This document shows positions 53,105-62,286 of a stretch of 64,000 nt of DNA, in pieces. The first letter of the stretch is position 1; each line of letters opens with the position of its first letter. The position numbers were made by a program, and so were the translations under genes. Under the pieces are notes generated by a model. It saw only the letters and a program-made list of their open reading frames with translations. It made no database searches and was not told the origin of the DNA. The stretch is taken from positions 1 to 64,000 of the forward strand of contig CAWADP010000025.1 in assembly GCA_963780805.1 (NCBI GenBank), written 5' to 3'. Source of the DNA: JASHVB01 sp963780805 (GTDB lineage Bacteria > Pseudomonadota > Alphaproteobacteria > Acetobacterales > Acetobacteraceae).

Positions 53105-53991
53105 CTACCCGACATCGGGGGCCAGCAGTTCGTCCAGGCACACTCGAAGGCCGCGATCCCGAACCTTGTCCTTGCGCAACACCACTGCCAGTGACCGTGC
53201 GGCAGCGGGATGTAGCGGCCGCACCGCCATGCCGGCCCCCGGGACCGGCAGCGCGCGAGATGGCAAGATCGTGGCGCCCAGGCCGCTCTCCACCAGGATC
53301 CTGATCGCCTCGACGCTGCCCAGTTCCATGATCGGCCGCGGCATCAGCCCGGCGCGGCGGAACCACGCGTCCACCACCCCACGAGTCGCCCCGCCGCTTT
53401 CGTACAGGATCAGCGGCAGGGCCGCGAGCTCCGCCGCGCGCAACGCTTCGCCCGCCGGCAGCATCGCCGCCGGTCCATAAGCGACCAGAGGCTCCGCCAG
53501 CAGCAGCCGCGCCTCCAGCGCGCGGTCCAGCCGTCCCGCCAGGGTGATCAGCGCGAGGTCCAGGACGCCGGATAGCACACGTTGCAGCATCTCGGAGGTG
53601 TTGCCGGTGGCGATGATGATCTCCAGTCCGGGCATACGTTGCTTCATCCGCGCCAGGATCGGAGGCAACAGATAGATGCAGGCCGTGGCCCCGGTGCCCA
53701 GGCGCAGGCGGCCGACGTCGCGCCCTGAAACGCCACGGCCGCAGCCAGCAGATCGTCCATCGCCGCGCGCACCCGCCGTGCCCGGGCCAGGACGGCCTCG
53801 CCGGCTGCGGTGGGGCGCACGCGACCGGAACCGCGCTGCAGCAGCCGAGCCGCCAGGGCGCGCTCCAGCTCCTTCACCTGCTGACTGGCGGCCGGCTGGG
53901 TGATCTGCAAGCTCCGCGCGGCGGCCGACAGGCTGCCGGTCTCCACGGCGGCGATGAAGCTCTGCAATTGTCGGAAGGTGGGCGCGTGCAT
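53105..53991 (-). CDS. LysR family transcriptional regulator (one-base deletion inferred)
   Basis: 295 residues if one base is restored. HTH part from ATG 53991: MHAPTFRQLQSFIAAVETGS, LQITQPAASQQVKELERALA, RVRPTAAGEAVLARARRV. The effector domain lies in another frame after about 53726: GRLRLGTGATACIYLLPPIL, LEIIIATGNTSEMLQRVLSG, LGSVEAIRILVESGLGATIL. The length of 887 is one short of a multiple of three, as expected for a single lost base. Divergent from the MFS gene 200 bp to the right, its likely target. Confidence 0.88.
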
Positions 53992-54191
53992 AGGCGAAAC
54001 TTATGCTAATGCCGCGCATTGCAAAAATATTCTTTGGGTTCGCGCGCAACGGTGCCAGCCTGCACCGCGTCATGAAACAGCAACAATGACTGCGCCTCCC
54101 ATCGGCCCGTCTCCCATCGCCCCGCCTGCCACATTCGCTAACCGCCCGGCGATAGACGGCCTGAGCGCAGTGGCGGCGATCAACGCGCATC

Positions 54192-55577
54192 ATGTGCGCC
54201 ACGGCTGCGCCGATGGCTGAGCCCACGCCGGAGCGGTCCGACCGCGCTGCACCGATGGCCGCGGTCTCGCCGGAACCGCCGTCCCGCCGCACCGTCGTCG
54301 TGGTGCTGGGCATCGGCCAGGTGCTGGTGTGGGGGTCGTCCTATTACCTTCCCGCGGTGCTGGCCAAGCCGATCGCCGATCAAACCGGCTGGCCGCTTGC
54401 CTGGGTGATCGGTGCGCTCTCGCTCGGGCTGCTGGTGTCCGGGCTGGTGTCGCCCAAGGTGGGCAACCTGATCGAGCGCCATGGAGGCCGTCCCGTCCTG
54501 ATGGGCAGCGCGGTGCTGATGGCGGCCGGCCTCGCCATCCTGGCTGCCGCGCCGAGCCTGGCGGTGTTCACCCTCGGCTGGCTGGTGCTGGGCGCGGCGA
54601 TGGGCGCCGGGCTCTACGATCCGGCCTTCGCCACGCTCGGGCGGCTGTACGGCACGGGGGCACGGGCGATCATTACCTCGCTGACCCTGATCGGAGGCTT
54701 CGCCAGCACCGTGTGCTGGCCGCTCAGCGCGCTGCTGCTGGGGTATTTCGGCTGGCGCGGCACCTGCCTCGCCTATGCGGTGGTGAACCTTGGGCTGGTC
54801 CTGCCCCTGTACCGCTTCGGACTGCCGGCAGAGGCCCCGGCCGGGCACGCGGGCGCAGCCTCGCCTCGCCGCCCTGCGGGTCTGTTTCGCAACCGTCGCA
54901 CACGTGAGGCAGGGGAGCACCGGGCGGGGGAGCGTGTGGCAGGGGAGCATGGGGCAGGCGCGTCGCTCGGCCCGTCCCCCGCGGCCGGACGCGACGCCCG
55001 CCATCACCTGTTGTTCTTTTTGGTGGCGTTCACCATGACGCTCTCCTCCGTCATCGCGGCGGTGATGTCGGTGCAACTGCTGGCCGTCCTGCAGCAACGC
55101 GGCGTGCCGCTGGCGACTGCGGTGGCATTTGGCGCGGTGGTCGGGCCGTGCCAGGTCGGCGCGCGGCTGATCGACCTGCTGGCCGGGCAGCGCACCCACC
55201 CGGTATGGGAGGGCCTGCTCTCCGCGGTATTCGTTTCTATCGGCCTGGGCTTGTTGTTGATACGTCACGAGGCGGTCTTGCTCGGACTGGTGGTGTATGG
55301 CGGGGGGATCGGGTTGCGCTCGATCGTGCGTGGGACGTTGCCGCTCGCCCTGTTCGGGCCGGTGGGTTACCCCAGCCTCATCGGCCGGTTGGCGTTTCCG
55401 ATGCTGCTGGGCCAGGCGGCGGGCCCCGCGGCCGGTGCCGTTCTGCTGGAGTATTTCGGCGGACGCAGCGTGCTGCTTGTACTGTTCTGGATAGCGATCG
55501 TTACACTATCGTTCAGCGCGATGCTGGTGCCGTTCGCGCGGCAGTCGCGGGCGCGGCCGGCGAAGGCCGGATCATGA
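54192..55577 (+). CDS. MFS transporter
   Basis: 461 residues, about 12 membrane segments. VVVLGIGQVLVWGSSYYLPA, LAWVIGALSLGLLVSGLVSP, ERHGGRPVLMGSAVL (loop 2-3), and LVVYGGGIGLRSIVRGTLPL. It resembles the small group of MFS carriers led by GxSYY-type TM1. The central loop contains a low-complexity insert (AGEHRAGERVAGEHGAGA) translated from a decayed 18-bp repeat. Start at ATG 54192; 54213 is possible. Divergent from the LysR gene. Substrate unknown. Confidence 0.85.
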   Translation: MCATAAPMAEPTPERSDRAAPMAAVSPEPPSRRTVVVVLGIGQVLVWGSSYYLPAVLAKPIADQTGWPLAWVIGALSLGLLVSGLVSPKVGNLIERHGGRPVLMGSAVLMAAGLAILAAAPSLAVFTLGWLVLGAAMGAGLYDPAFATLGRLYGTGARAIITSLTLIGGFASTVCWPLSALLLGYFGWRGTCLAYAVVNLGLVLPLYRFGLPAEAPAGHAGAASPRRPAGLFRNRRTREAGEHRAGERVAGEHGAGASLGPSPAAGRDARHHLLFFLVAFTMTLSSVIAAVMSVQLLAVLQQRGVPLATAVAFGAVVGPCQVGARLIDLLAGQRTHPVWEGLLSAVFVSIGLGLLLIRHEAVLLGLVVYGGGIGLRSIVRGTLPLALFGPVGYPSLIGRLAFPMLLGQAAGPAAGAVLLEYFGGRSVLLVLFWIAIVTLSFSAMLVPFARQSRARPAKAGS

Positions 55578-55755
55578 TGCGGCCGGTGTTTCAACCCGCA
55601 TGGCGGAATCAGTTGCCAAGCCACTGATTTGAACGCGATGGAATTGGAACGTTTCCGTTATCATTCAAACGTGATTGATGTATGCTTGACCCTTCAATGC
55701 GAAGGGGAGTGTCTTCGCAAGCATACAACGCACGGTAGATCAAGGAGACCACGCC

Positions 55756-56154
55756 ATGGGCGAGACGCAACAGACGAAGACACACGATCCCGCGTCGATG
55801 GATCAAGTGAGCGCTGCATTCCGACAGGTCTGGGATCAGGGCGAGTCGATCGTGCGATCGCTGACGCAGTGGAACAACGAAATCTCGCGTTTTGTCGGCG
55901 AGCGGATGAGCCATAATGCGCTCGCCTTTCACCGTATCGCGGGCTGCTACCGGATGCCCGAGATCATTGATGCGGAAACGCAGTGGATGCGCGAGGCGTT
56001 CGACGACTACGCACAGGAATCGCGTCACCTGATGGAAGCGAACCGGAAACTGCTCGCGTCCCTGGTTGGGTCGGCGGCAGAGGACGCGGAGAACGGTGCG
56101 GCATCGGAAGCCGACCCGGGCGGATCGAAATCCCCTGCAAGGATGGCTGCGTAG
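55756..56154 (+). CDS. Phasin-like protein
   Basis: 132 residues, soluble and helical: VSAAFRQVWDQGESIVRSLT, FVGERMSHNALAFHRIAGCY, AETQWMREAFDDYAQESRHL. The pattern of a Trp/Phe-rich helix followed by a MREAFDDYAQE helix resembles phasins that coat polyhydroxyalkanoate granules. It is preceded by AAGGAG at 55741-55746. Single-gene unit. Weak but reasonable similarity. Confidence 0.65.
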   Translation: MGETQQTKTHDPASMDQVSAAFRQVWDQGESIVRSLTQWNNEISRFVGERMSHNALAFHRIAGCYRMPEIIDAETQWMREAFDDYAQESRHLMEANRKLLASLVGSAAEDAENGAASEADPGGSKSPARMAA

Positions 56155-56528
56155 CAAATCATCGGCACGGCCTGCCACGACGAGCCTCGGCAACCGCCAG
56201 GCTGCCGCCGGGAGCGCCAGCCAGCGGCACGCCTCACCCGGGCGACGTACGCGTCATTCGCGATGAATGATGCGCATTGTGTCATCCCCCGCCACGCCAT
56301 GCCCGGACTTGGCTTGGCGGGCAGGCAATAAGCATGCAAAGAAACTCCCCTCCCCTTGAGGGAGGGGTGCGTGCACGCACCCCTCCCTCAAGGGGACAGG
56401 GTGTCCTGTCCTTTCCCCCTCGGATCGCCGTGTCATTGACGGCGGGTCGGTCGCCAGGCCGGTGGTTCATCTCGCGCCGGTGCACATCTCGCAATGACCG
56501 ACGGCTTCGCGTTTCCAGCCCTGTCGTC
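56155..56528. other. Intergenic region with a family I repeat
   Basis: 374 bases; apart from the repeat at 56340-56476 nothing is recognisable. Flanking genes are convergent, so this is a terminator region. Confidence 0.55.
56340..56476. repeat. Interspersed palindromic repeat, family I, with conserved tail
   Basis: Palindrome CTCCCCTTGAGGGAGGGGTG CGTGCACG with complement (56343-56400), then the tail at 56416-56476, which matches 1141-1199 and 60110-60166 closely (GGCGGGTCGG, GCCAGGCCGGTGGT blocks). Confidence 0.9.
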
Positions 56529-57779
56529 CTACCGCTTGTTCACCTGCTCCCTTGCGAAGCCGGCGATCGACGCATAGCCGCGGACGATCGCCTCGCGTTC
56601 CGCATGCGTCGCCACCGCGTCCACGTCGGTGAAGCCGTCCGGCGCGCGCTCCTCCAACACGTCGATCACGCGTTCGGGGCCGCCCTTGCGGTTGTTCAGC
56701 ACGATCTCCGCGGTCATCGGCCGCCGCTCGATATCATAGGCGGCCAATGCGTCCGGCACCGACGCGCCGCTGGCCAGATGCCGCGCCAGCGAGCATGCAT
56801 CCAGCACCGCCTGGCTGGCACCGTTGGAACCCACCGGATACATCGGATGCGCCGCGTCGCCGAGCAGCGTCGTCCGCCCGAACGACCACCGCGGCAGCGG
56901 GTCGCGGTCGCAGAGCGGGTATTCGTAGAACGTGCCGGACGCCGCGATCAGGGCCAGAGGATCGATCCAGTCCAGCCGGAAACGGTCGCGCATGAATGGC
57001 TCGATCTCATTCCATTCACCGGGACGGTTCCAATCCTCCCGCCGCGGCGGCGGCGCGCCAGCCGGATCGGCGATCTTTGCCATCACGGCCCAGTTGGTCA
57101 GCCGCCGGTGCGGCGCCGCCGGATCGAAATGGATCGGATAGAACACGAACTTCGCCGCCATGCCGCCCGAGATCACCATGGTGCGGCCATCGACATGCAC
57201 CGGCCAGTCCGCCGCGCCGCGCCACAGCATGGTGCCGTTCCAGACCGGGGCGCCCTCATGCGGATAGAAGATGCCGCGCAGTGTGGAATGGATGCCGTCC
57301 GCGCCGACGAGCACGTCGCCCTCGGCGATGAACGTGTCGCCAGCGTCGCGTTGCTCGCACAGTACCTCGATCCGGTCTGCTTGCTCTTTGAACGAAACCA
57401 GGCGGCAGCCGCTGCGCACGGCGTCGGCACCCAGCCGCTCATGCACGGCGTCCAGCAATACCGTGTGCAGCTTGCCGCGATGAATCGAGAACTGCGGCGT
57501 GTCGAATCCGGCATCGGTGCCGCGCAGCTCGCGCCACACCACCTGGCCGAAGCGATTCGCATAGATCAACTCGCGCGTGCGGATGCCGGCCCGGTCGAGC
57601 GCCGGCAGCAGCCCGAGCGCCGCCAGTTCCTTGATCGCATGCGGCAGGGTGTTGATGCCGACACCAAGCTCGCGCAGCTCCCGCACTTGCTCGAAAACGG
57701 TGCAGCCGATACCCGCCGCATGCAGCGACAGCGCGGTCGCCAATCCGCCGATTCCCCCGCCTACGACCAGTGCGTGCAT
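56529..57779 (-). CDS. FAD-dependent monooxygenase, PhzS/salicylate hydroxylase-like
   Basis: 416 residues from ATG 57779. FAD site MHALVVGGGIGGLATALSLH, LGVGINTLPHAIKELAALGL (as in PhzS-type flavoenzymes), GDVLVGADGIHSTLRGIFYP (DG motif), and RTTLLGDAAHPMYPVGSNGA (second FAD motif). It hydroxylates an aromatic or heteroaromatic acid using NAD(P)H and O2; the substrate is unknown. It lacks phenazine or salicylate pathway neighbours. Confidence 0.9.
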   Translation of the reverse strand: MHALVVGGGIGGLATALSLHAAGIGCTVFEQVRELRELGVGINTLPHAIKELAALGLLPALDRAGIRTRELIYANRFGQVVWRELRGTDAGFDTPQFSIHRGKLHTVLLDAVHERLGADAVRSGCRLVSFKEQADRIEVLCEQRDAGDTFIAEGDVLVGADGIHSTLRGIFYPHEGAPVWNGTMLWRGAADWPVHVDGRTMVISGGMAAKFVFYPIHFDPAAPHRRLTNWAVMAKIADPAGAPPPRREDWNRPGEWNEIEPFMRDRFRLDWIDPLALIAASGTFYEYPLCDRDPLPRWSFGRTTLLGDAAHPMYPVGSNGASQAVLDACSLARHLASGASVPDALAAYDIERRPMTAEIVLNNRKGGPERVIDVLEERAPDGFTDVDAVATHAEREAIVRGYASIAGFAREQVNKR

Positions 57780-58037
57780 GCCGCGTTCTCCTTGGCGTCC
57801 CGATGCAAGGCCTGCCGCGCCCGGCCCAGGTCGGGCTCTCCCCCGGAGGGTGCATGAAGTCGCGCCTGCTTGCACGAGGATGTGTCCTTTCCGTGGTCGA
57901 ACTTCTGCAACCGAGAGACGAGCGGCCGGCATTCACCGAGTTGTCATGCCGTCGGACTGACCGGCACACGGTTCTGAATAGACATCCCGGCTCCCTTGCC
58001 TGATCCGTTGCCTGACGATGGCCAGGGAACAAGAGCC

Positions 58038-58640
58038 GTGAAAAAACCTTGCCTTTACTCCGGTGCCGTTTCGTTTTCCGCTGTTGTGGCGGGTGCTTTA
58101 TCTTTGCTGTTGCTGATCCCACATTCCGCCGCTGCGCGTCCCCTGGGCCTTGCGCGACTGGCGGCCCCGGTCACGCCCGCCTGCATTTCCTCGCCGTTCG
58201 GGACGCGAATTCTGCCGGCGCGGCCGCTGGCGGGTACGTTCCATAACGGCATCGACCTGCCGGCGCCGGCCGGCGCGCCGGTCCGAGCCGTCGCCCCCGG
58301 GGTGGTGATCCGCGTGGAGCGGCACGGCCCGGGCGGATTGCAGATGCTGGTGCAGCATCCCGGCTTCGTCGGCGTCTACAGCCATTTCGGCATGGTCGCG
58401 CCGGCGATCGCGGATGGACAGCGCATCGTCACCCGCGGCGAGAAGCTCGGTGTGGTCGGGCACAGCGGGGTGACGTACGGCATGCACCTGTTTTTCGCCA
58501 TGCTCGTCGGCGGCCACGCGATCGATCCGGCCCCCTACCTGGACGTGAGCCTGTGCCACGCCACGCACCGCACCCTGCCCGACATGCTGGACGCCGCCGG
58601 CAAAATTCCGCCGACCAAGCTCTACGCGTTGAGCCGATAG
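58038..58640 (+). CDS. M23-family peptidase-like protein with a lost zinc ligand
   Basis: 200 residues. Signal-anchor/signal peptide (SGAVSFSAVVAGALSLLLLI), then a LytM-like domain: SSPFGTRILPARPLAGTFHN, HNGIDLPAPAG (zinc His and Asp), VYSHFGMVAPAI, and GHSGVTYGMHLFFAMLVGG. In active M23 enzymes the last motif is HxH (HLHF); here it is HLF, so the final zinc His is replaced by Phe. It is probably a non-catalytic LytM-type regulator or a degenerate enzyme. GTG at 58038 is chosen because the signal peptide follows at once; TTG 57996 is the alternative. Confidence 0.85.
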   Translation: MKKPCLYSGAVSFSAVVAGALSLLLLIPHSAAARPLGLARLAAPVTPACISSPFGTRILPARPLAGTFHNGIDLPAPAGAPVRAVAPGVVIRVERHGPGGLQMLVQHPGFVGVYSHFGMVAPAIADGQRIVTRGEKLGVVGHSGVTYGMHLFFAMLVGGHAIDPAPYLDVSLCHATHRTLPDMLDAAGKIPPTKLYALSR

Positions 58641-58732
58641 CGGATTGTCCGACCCGGTCCGGTGCCGATGTCGTAGTCCCAACGCTTCGATGCAGCGAAC
58701 GAGCCAGCCATCGCGCCGTCGGTTCATCGGTC

Positions 58733-58829
58733 ATTGCGCCGCTGGCTCGCCTGTTATCGCGAGCGAAGCGATCTCCCGGAGAGGACGCGCGTTACTCGCG
58801 GGAGATTGCTTCGCTGCGCTCGCAACGAC
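58733..58829. repeat. Interspersed palindromic repeat, family II
   Basis: GCGAGCGAAGCGATCTCCCG (from 58759) and CGGGAGATTGCTTCGCTGCG (from 58799) with a longer loop than the copy at 25550-25630. Just downstream of the CapA-like gene's 3' end, convergent with the M23 gene. Confidence 0.85.
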
Positions 58830-58840
58830 GCTCCAAACAA

Positions 58841-59881
58841 TCACATCAGCTCCACGCGGACATCATCGCCGCGGGACGTCAGCCGCGTTTCAAACGCCGC
58901 GCTCTGCTCCGCGATATCCGCCAGCTCTGCTTGCTCCGCCGCCAGCTTGCACGGCACCGTTTCGTTGCGGTCGTTGTGCCGCACGAAGCGAAAGCGCGCG
59001 TCCGTGAGTTGCGCGCCGGCGAATGTCGCGGTCGCCATCATGCCGATCCAGTCGCCGTGCCGGCGCCCGCCGTGGCCGGTGTGGAAAGAAAAGCTGCCCA
59101 GCCCGTAGAAGATCGGCTTGCCCCGATATACCTCCACAGCCAGCGAATAATGTGGACCGTGCCCGATCACGACATCGGCGCCGGCGTCGATCGCGGCATG
59201 GGCGATCTCGCGCATGTAGGCCAGCACTTCCTTGTGCAGACCCCAGTGGCACGATGCCACCACCACGTCGGCCCGGGCACGCAGTGCGGCGATATCCTCG
59301 GTGAAGGCCCGCAGATAGGCAGCATCGGCCCAGGTGACGATCACCGGCGGAATGCCCGGGCGGTTCATCGGCGGAATCTCGGGCCTGATCTTGTGCATCG
59401 GCACCTGATACGCGGTGTGGCCTCGGATCACCGCGATGCCGGGATCGTGCGGCCCTGCTTCGTGGTTGGTCGGCCAATACACTGAACTGCGCTGCAGAAA
59501 GCCCCAGCGCAGGCCGCCACGCTGCACAATGGCGGCGGCCCGCGCCGCGGCCAGATCGCAGCCCGCGCCGGTGTGCGGCAGGCCGATCGCATCCAACCGC
59601 GCGACCGAGGCAAGGATTGCGGCCTCGCCATAGTTGACGTTGTTGGCGACGCCGACGGCCGCGATGCCGGCATGCTGCAAGGTCTGGCCGCCGATGGCCG
59701 GATCGGCGAAGAAGCCTTCGTTATGAAAGGAATGTGCCTGCGGCGGCTGATACAGGCAGCATTCCAGATTGGCGAATACAAGGTCGGCTTCACGGAACGT
59801 GTCGCGCACACGTGCGAACGGCACCGTGGGATCGTCCACGTTCATCAGGTTGACGTCGCCGAGCAGGATCAGGTCGGGCAT
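58841..59881 (-). CDS. CapA family protein (PgsA-like metallophosphoesterase fold)
   Basis: 346 residues, without a signal peptide. CapA fold motifs: LILLGDVNLMNVD (GD), FANLECCLYQ (NLE), GVANNVNYG (N at the NH position), GCDLAAARAA, VVVASCHWGLHKE (HWG), DVVIGHGPHYSLAVEVYRGK (GHxPH), IFYGLGSFSFHTGH. The family is linked to polyglutamate capsule synthesis in Bacillus, but in proteobacteria its function is mostly undefined. No capsule genes nearby. Confidence 0.88.
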   Translation of the reverse strand: MPDLILLGDVNLMNVDDPTVPFARVRDTFREADLVFANLECCLYQPPQAHSFHNEGFFADPAIGGQTLQHAGIAAVGVANNVNYGEAAILASVARLDAIGLPHTGAGCDLAAARAAAIVQRGGLRWGFLQRSSVYWPTNHEAGPHDPGIAVIRGHTAYQVPMHKIRPEIPPMNRPGIPPVIVTWADAAYLRAFTEDIAALRARADVVVASCHWGLHKEVLAYMREIAHAAIDAGADVVIGHGPHYSLAVEVYRGKPIFYGLGSFSFHTGHGGRRHGDWIGMMATATFAGAQLTDARFRFVRHNDRNETVPCKLAAEQAELADIAEQSAAFETRLTSRGDDVRVELM

Positions 59882-59921
59882 GGGATGGGGCCAGTGTCGT
59901 TGCCAAGCGGTGGAGCGAGAC

Positions 59922-60000
59922 TGTCATTGCGAGCCGAGCGAAGCAATCTCCCGCGAGTGACGTGCATACTCTCCGGGAGATTGCTTCGCTGCACTGCGCT
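59922..60000. repeat. Interspersed palindromic repeat, family II
   Basis: GCGAAGCAATCTCCCGCGAG and CTCCGGGAGATTGCTTCGCT arms around GACGTGCATA. The third copy in this window. Confidence 0.88.
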
Positions 60001-60005
60001 GGCAA

Positions 60006-60166
60006 GAAACAGAAACTGCCTCCCCTTGTGGGAGGGGCCAGGGAGAACGGCAAAACACGCCTTCCGTTCGACCCCTCCCCCAACACAACGGGAGTGGGGA
60101 AGCCTTCTGCTCCGGTCGCCGTTTCATTCACGGCGGATCGGTCGCCAGGCCGGCGGTCAACTCGCG
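60006..60166. repeat. Interspersed palindromic repeat, family I, with conserved tail
   Basis: A more decayed palindrome (CTCCCCTTGTGGGAGGGGCC and CCCCTCCCCCAACACAACGG) followed by the conserved tail 60110-60166 (GCCGTTTCATTCACGGCGG, GCCAGGCCGGCGGTCAACT). Confidence 0.85.
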
Positions 60167-60217
60167 ATGGAAAGGCTCCGGTGAGCACTCCGCCAGAGTT
60201 GGCGCACTGACTTGGCT

Positions 60218-61096
60218 TCACTCCGCCGTGATCTCCACCGACACCTCCATCCCCAGGTAGTCGCCGGTCCTGCCGGTGAAGCTGCCGGCCAGCGGGATGG
60301 CCTGCTTCGGATCGCGCGTCACTGCGACACGGATCAGGTTGCGGCCGCCGACCAGAGCGTTGGTCGGATCGAATTCCACCCAGCCGGCGCCGGGCAGATA
60401 GATTTCCACCCAGGCATGCGTCGCGCCGCCGCCCACCACGTCGGTCGTGCTGCCGCCGATCAGGCTTTCGTCATACAGGTAACCCGAGACGAAGCGGGCA
60501 GCGAAGCCGAGGCTGCGTGCCGCCTCCATCAAGAACAGGGCGTAGTCGCGACAGGTGCCGGTGGTGCTGTCCAAAGTTATCAGCGGATCCTGCGTACCCA
60601 TCTCGTCGCGAGGATTATAGTCGAACTGCTGTTTGATCGCCTCTGTCATCGCCATGAGCATCGGCATGGTGGCGTGGTCCGGCGTTGCTTCGGCGAAAGC
60701 GCGCGCCCAGCGGTCGATCTTGTGCTCCGGGTCCGGGTAGTGGCGTTCCACCGTGCGGCCGAGATCGGGAATATCCTCCGCGTCGTAGCTGAACGGATAG
60801 TGCTGCGCGTATCCCTCCAGCGCCACTTCGTCACCCGGCAGCGGATAGTGCTCGAAGCGGAAGCACGATTCCACCAGCAGCTCGGCGCCTGGTTCGGAGA
60901 AGTGCGCCACCGCGACGGAATTGCCGAACACGTCGTGCATCCAGCGCACCGTCGCGTCAGGCGATATCGTCAGGCCAGTGTCGATCAGGCGAAGGTCATG
61001 GCTGTCGCGCGGCCGCATCATCATGCGGTGGTCGCCGAAGGTAACCTGGTTCGCATAGCGGTACTGCGTGCGATGGACGAGTTTCAGGATGGTCAT
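60218..61096 (-). CDS. Transglutaminase-like cysteine peptidase family protein
   Basis: 292 residues from ATG 61096. N-terminal beta domain (MTILKLVHRTQYRYANQVTF, HDVFGNSVAVAHFSEPGAEL) and transglutaminase core with the triad: Cys in DSTTGTCRDYALFLMEAARS, His in GGGATHAWVEIYLPGAGW, Asp in VEFDPTNALVGG. Such bacterial proteins occur in clusters with ATP-grasp and alpha-E proteins and are predicted to cleave or form amide bonds in a peptide-tag system. Last of a leftward cluster with the next two genes. Confidence 0.9.
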   Translation of the reverse strand: MTILKLVHRTQYRYANQVTFGDHRMMMRPRDSHDLRLIDTGLTISPDATVRWMHDVFGNSVAVAHFSEPGAELLVESCFRFEHYPLPGDEVALEGYAQHYPFSYDAEDIPDLGRTVERHYPDPEHKIDRWARAFAEATPDHATMPMLMAMTEAIKQQFDYNPRDEMGTQDPLITLDSTTGTCRDYALFLMEAARSLGFAARFVSGYLYDESLIGGSTTDVVGGGATHAWVEIYLPGAGWVEFDPTNALVGGRNLIRVAVTRDPKQAIPLAGSFTGRTGDYLGMEVSVEITAE

Positions 61097-61143
61097 GGGG
61101 AGCCTTTGCAATTTGTGCCCCGCAATGACAGCCGGGGCCGGGT

Positions 61144-62028
61144 TCAGGTTCCCGCCGCCTGCGGTTCCAATTCGACGCGCACCGACAGTTCATGTTCCGG
61201 CCCACCCAGGATCACCCCGCGCAGCGGCGTCACGTCGCGGAAGTCGCGGCCCCAGCCCAGCACCACATGCTCTTCCTTCACCACCAGGCCGTTGGTGGGG
61301 TCCAGGTCCACCCAGCCATGCTGCGGCCCCAGCCAGCATCCCACCCAGGCGTGCGATTGGTCGGCGCCCAACCGGCGGGCCCGGCCGACCGGTGCGTGGG
61401 TGCGAATGTAGCCGGAGACGTACCGCGCCGGCAGCCCCAGTCCGCGCAAGGCGCCGATCATCAGGTGGGCGAAGTCCTGGCAGACGCCTTCCCGCCGACC
61501 GATCACCTCGTGGATGGTGGTGGAGGTGGTGGTGACGCCGGGGCGGAAGGTGAAGTCGCGACGGATGCGTTCGTTCAGTTCCAGCAGCGCGGACAGCAGC
61601 GGGCGGGCGGCGGGAAAGCTGGGAGCAGCGTAGGCTGCGGCTTCCGCGTCGCCAGCCGCGAGCGGGCTGTCGAACAGGAATTCCGCTGCTTGCCAGGCGC
61701 CGGTCCCGCTGCGACGGGCAGCCGCGGCCACCGATTCCCAGGGCAGCGTTGCCTCGGGCGGAGGCGGATCGGGGAAGCGCACATCCACCATCGCCTCGCT
61801 GGTGACCGCGAGGGCGGGGTGCGCCGTGTCCAGGAACAGCCAGGTGACGGCGTTGCCGAAATGGTCCACGCGGTCGCGCCGCCAGGATGCCGCCGGCACG
61901 GCGGTCAGCCGCGCCGACAGCACGCGCTGGAACGGCAGCCCGCGTGGCAGCAGATGCGCAAGGTGGGCGCTGAGCGCGACCGGAGTTTGGTACTCGTACG
62001 TGGTGACGTGGCGGACGCGGTAGATCAT
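61144..62028 (-). CDS. Transglutaminase-like family protein
   Basis: 294 residues from ATG 62028. N-terminal MIYRVRHVTTYEYQTPVALS and HLLPRGLPFQRVLSARL, then the core: REGVCQDFAHLMIGALRGLG (Cys), DQSHAWVGCWLGPQHGWVDL (His), DLDPTNGLVVKEEHVVLGWG (Asp). It belongs to the form paired with alpha-E/ATP-grasp proteins. 47 bp separate it from the second transglutaminase-like gene, so probably one transcript. Confidence 0.9.
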   Translation of the reverse strand: MIYRVRHVTTYEYQTPVALSAHLAHLLPRGLPFQRVLSARLTAVPAASWRRDRVDHFGNAVTWLFLDTAHPALAVTSEAMVDVRFPDPPPPEATLPWESVAAAARRSGTGAWQAAEFLFDSPLAAGDAEAAAYAAPSFPAARPLLSALLELNERIRRDFTFRPGVTTTSTTIHEVIGRREGVCQDFAHLMIGALRGLGLPARYVSGYIRTHAPVGRARRLGADQSHAWVGCWLGPQHGWVDLDPTNGLVVKEEHVVLGWGRDFRDVTPLRGVILGGPEHELSVRVELEPQAAGT

Positions 62029-62101
62029 GACGGCCTGCCGCAAGGCGGGCGGGCGGGCCGACCTGGTGCCGGAGGCGTGGCGCGGCTCGGCGAGACGAGT
62101 A

Positions 62102-62270
62102 AGAACACCCCCTCCCCTTGAGGCCCCCTTGAGGGAGGGGGTGTTCTTGTTATTACGCTCGCCCTTGCTCTCACGCTCGCCCTTACTCTCGCGCTTGCCC
62201 CTGCTCTCACGCTCGCCCTTACTCTTACGGTTGCTCTCACGCTTACCGTTGCTCTCAACGCTCTCACCCT
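62102..62270. repeat. Palindrome plus decayed 18-bp minisatellite
   Basis: 62102-62149 has 16-base perfect arms (AAGAACACCCCCTCCC and complement) around a short family I-like core. 62152-62270 consists of variants of TTACTCTCACGCTCGCCC. Both lie in the 258-base gap between the ATP-grasp/alpha-E gene and the transglutaminase-like gene. Confidence 0.8.
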
Positions 62271-62286
62271 ACCGGCGTCCGCGCCC

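Larger units (their letters stand above)
59882..60217. other. Intergenic region filled by two repeats
   Basis: 336 bases holding a family II copy (59922-60000) directly followed by a family I copy with tail (60006-60166). Nothing else recognised. Confidence 0.7.
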
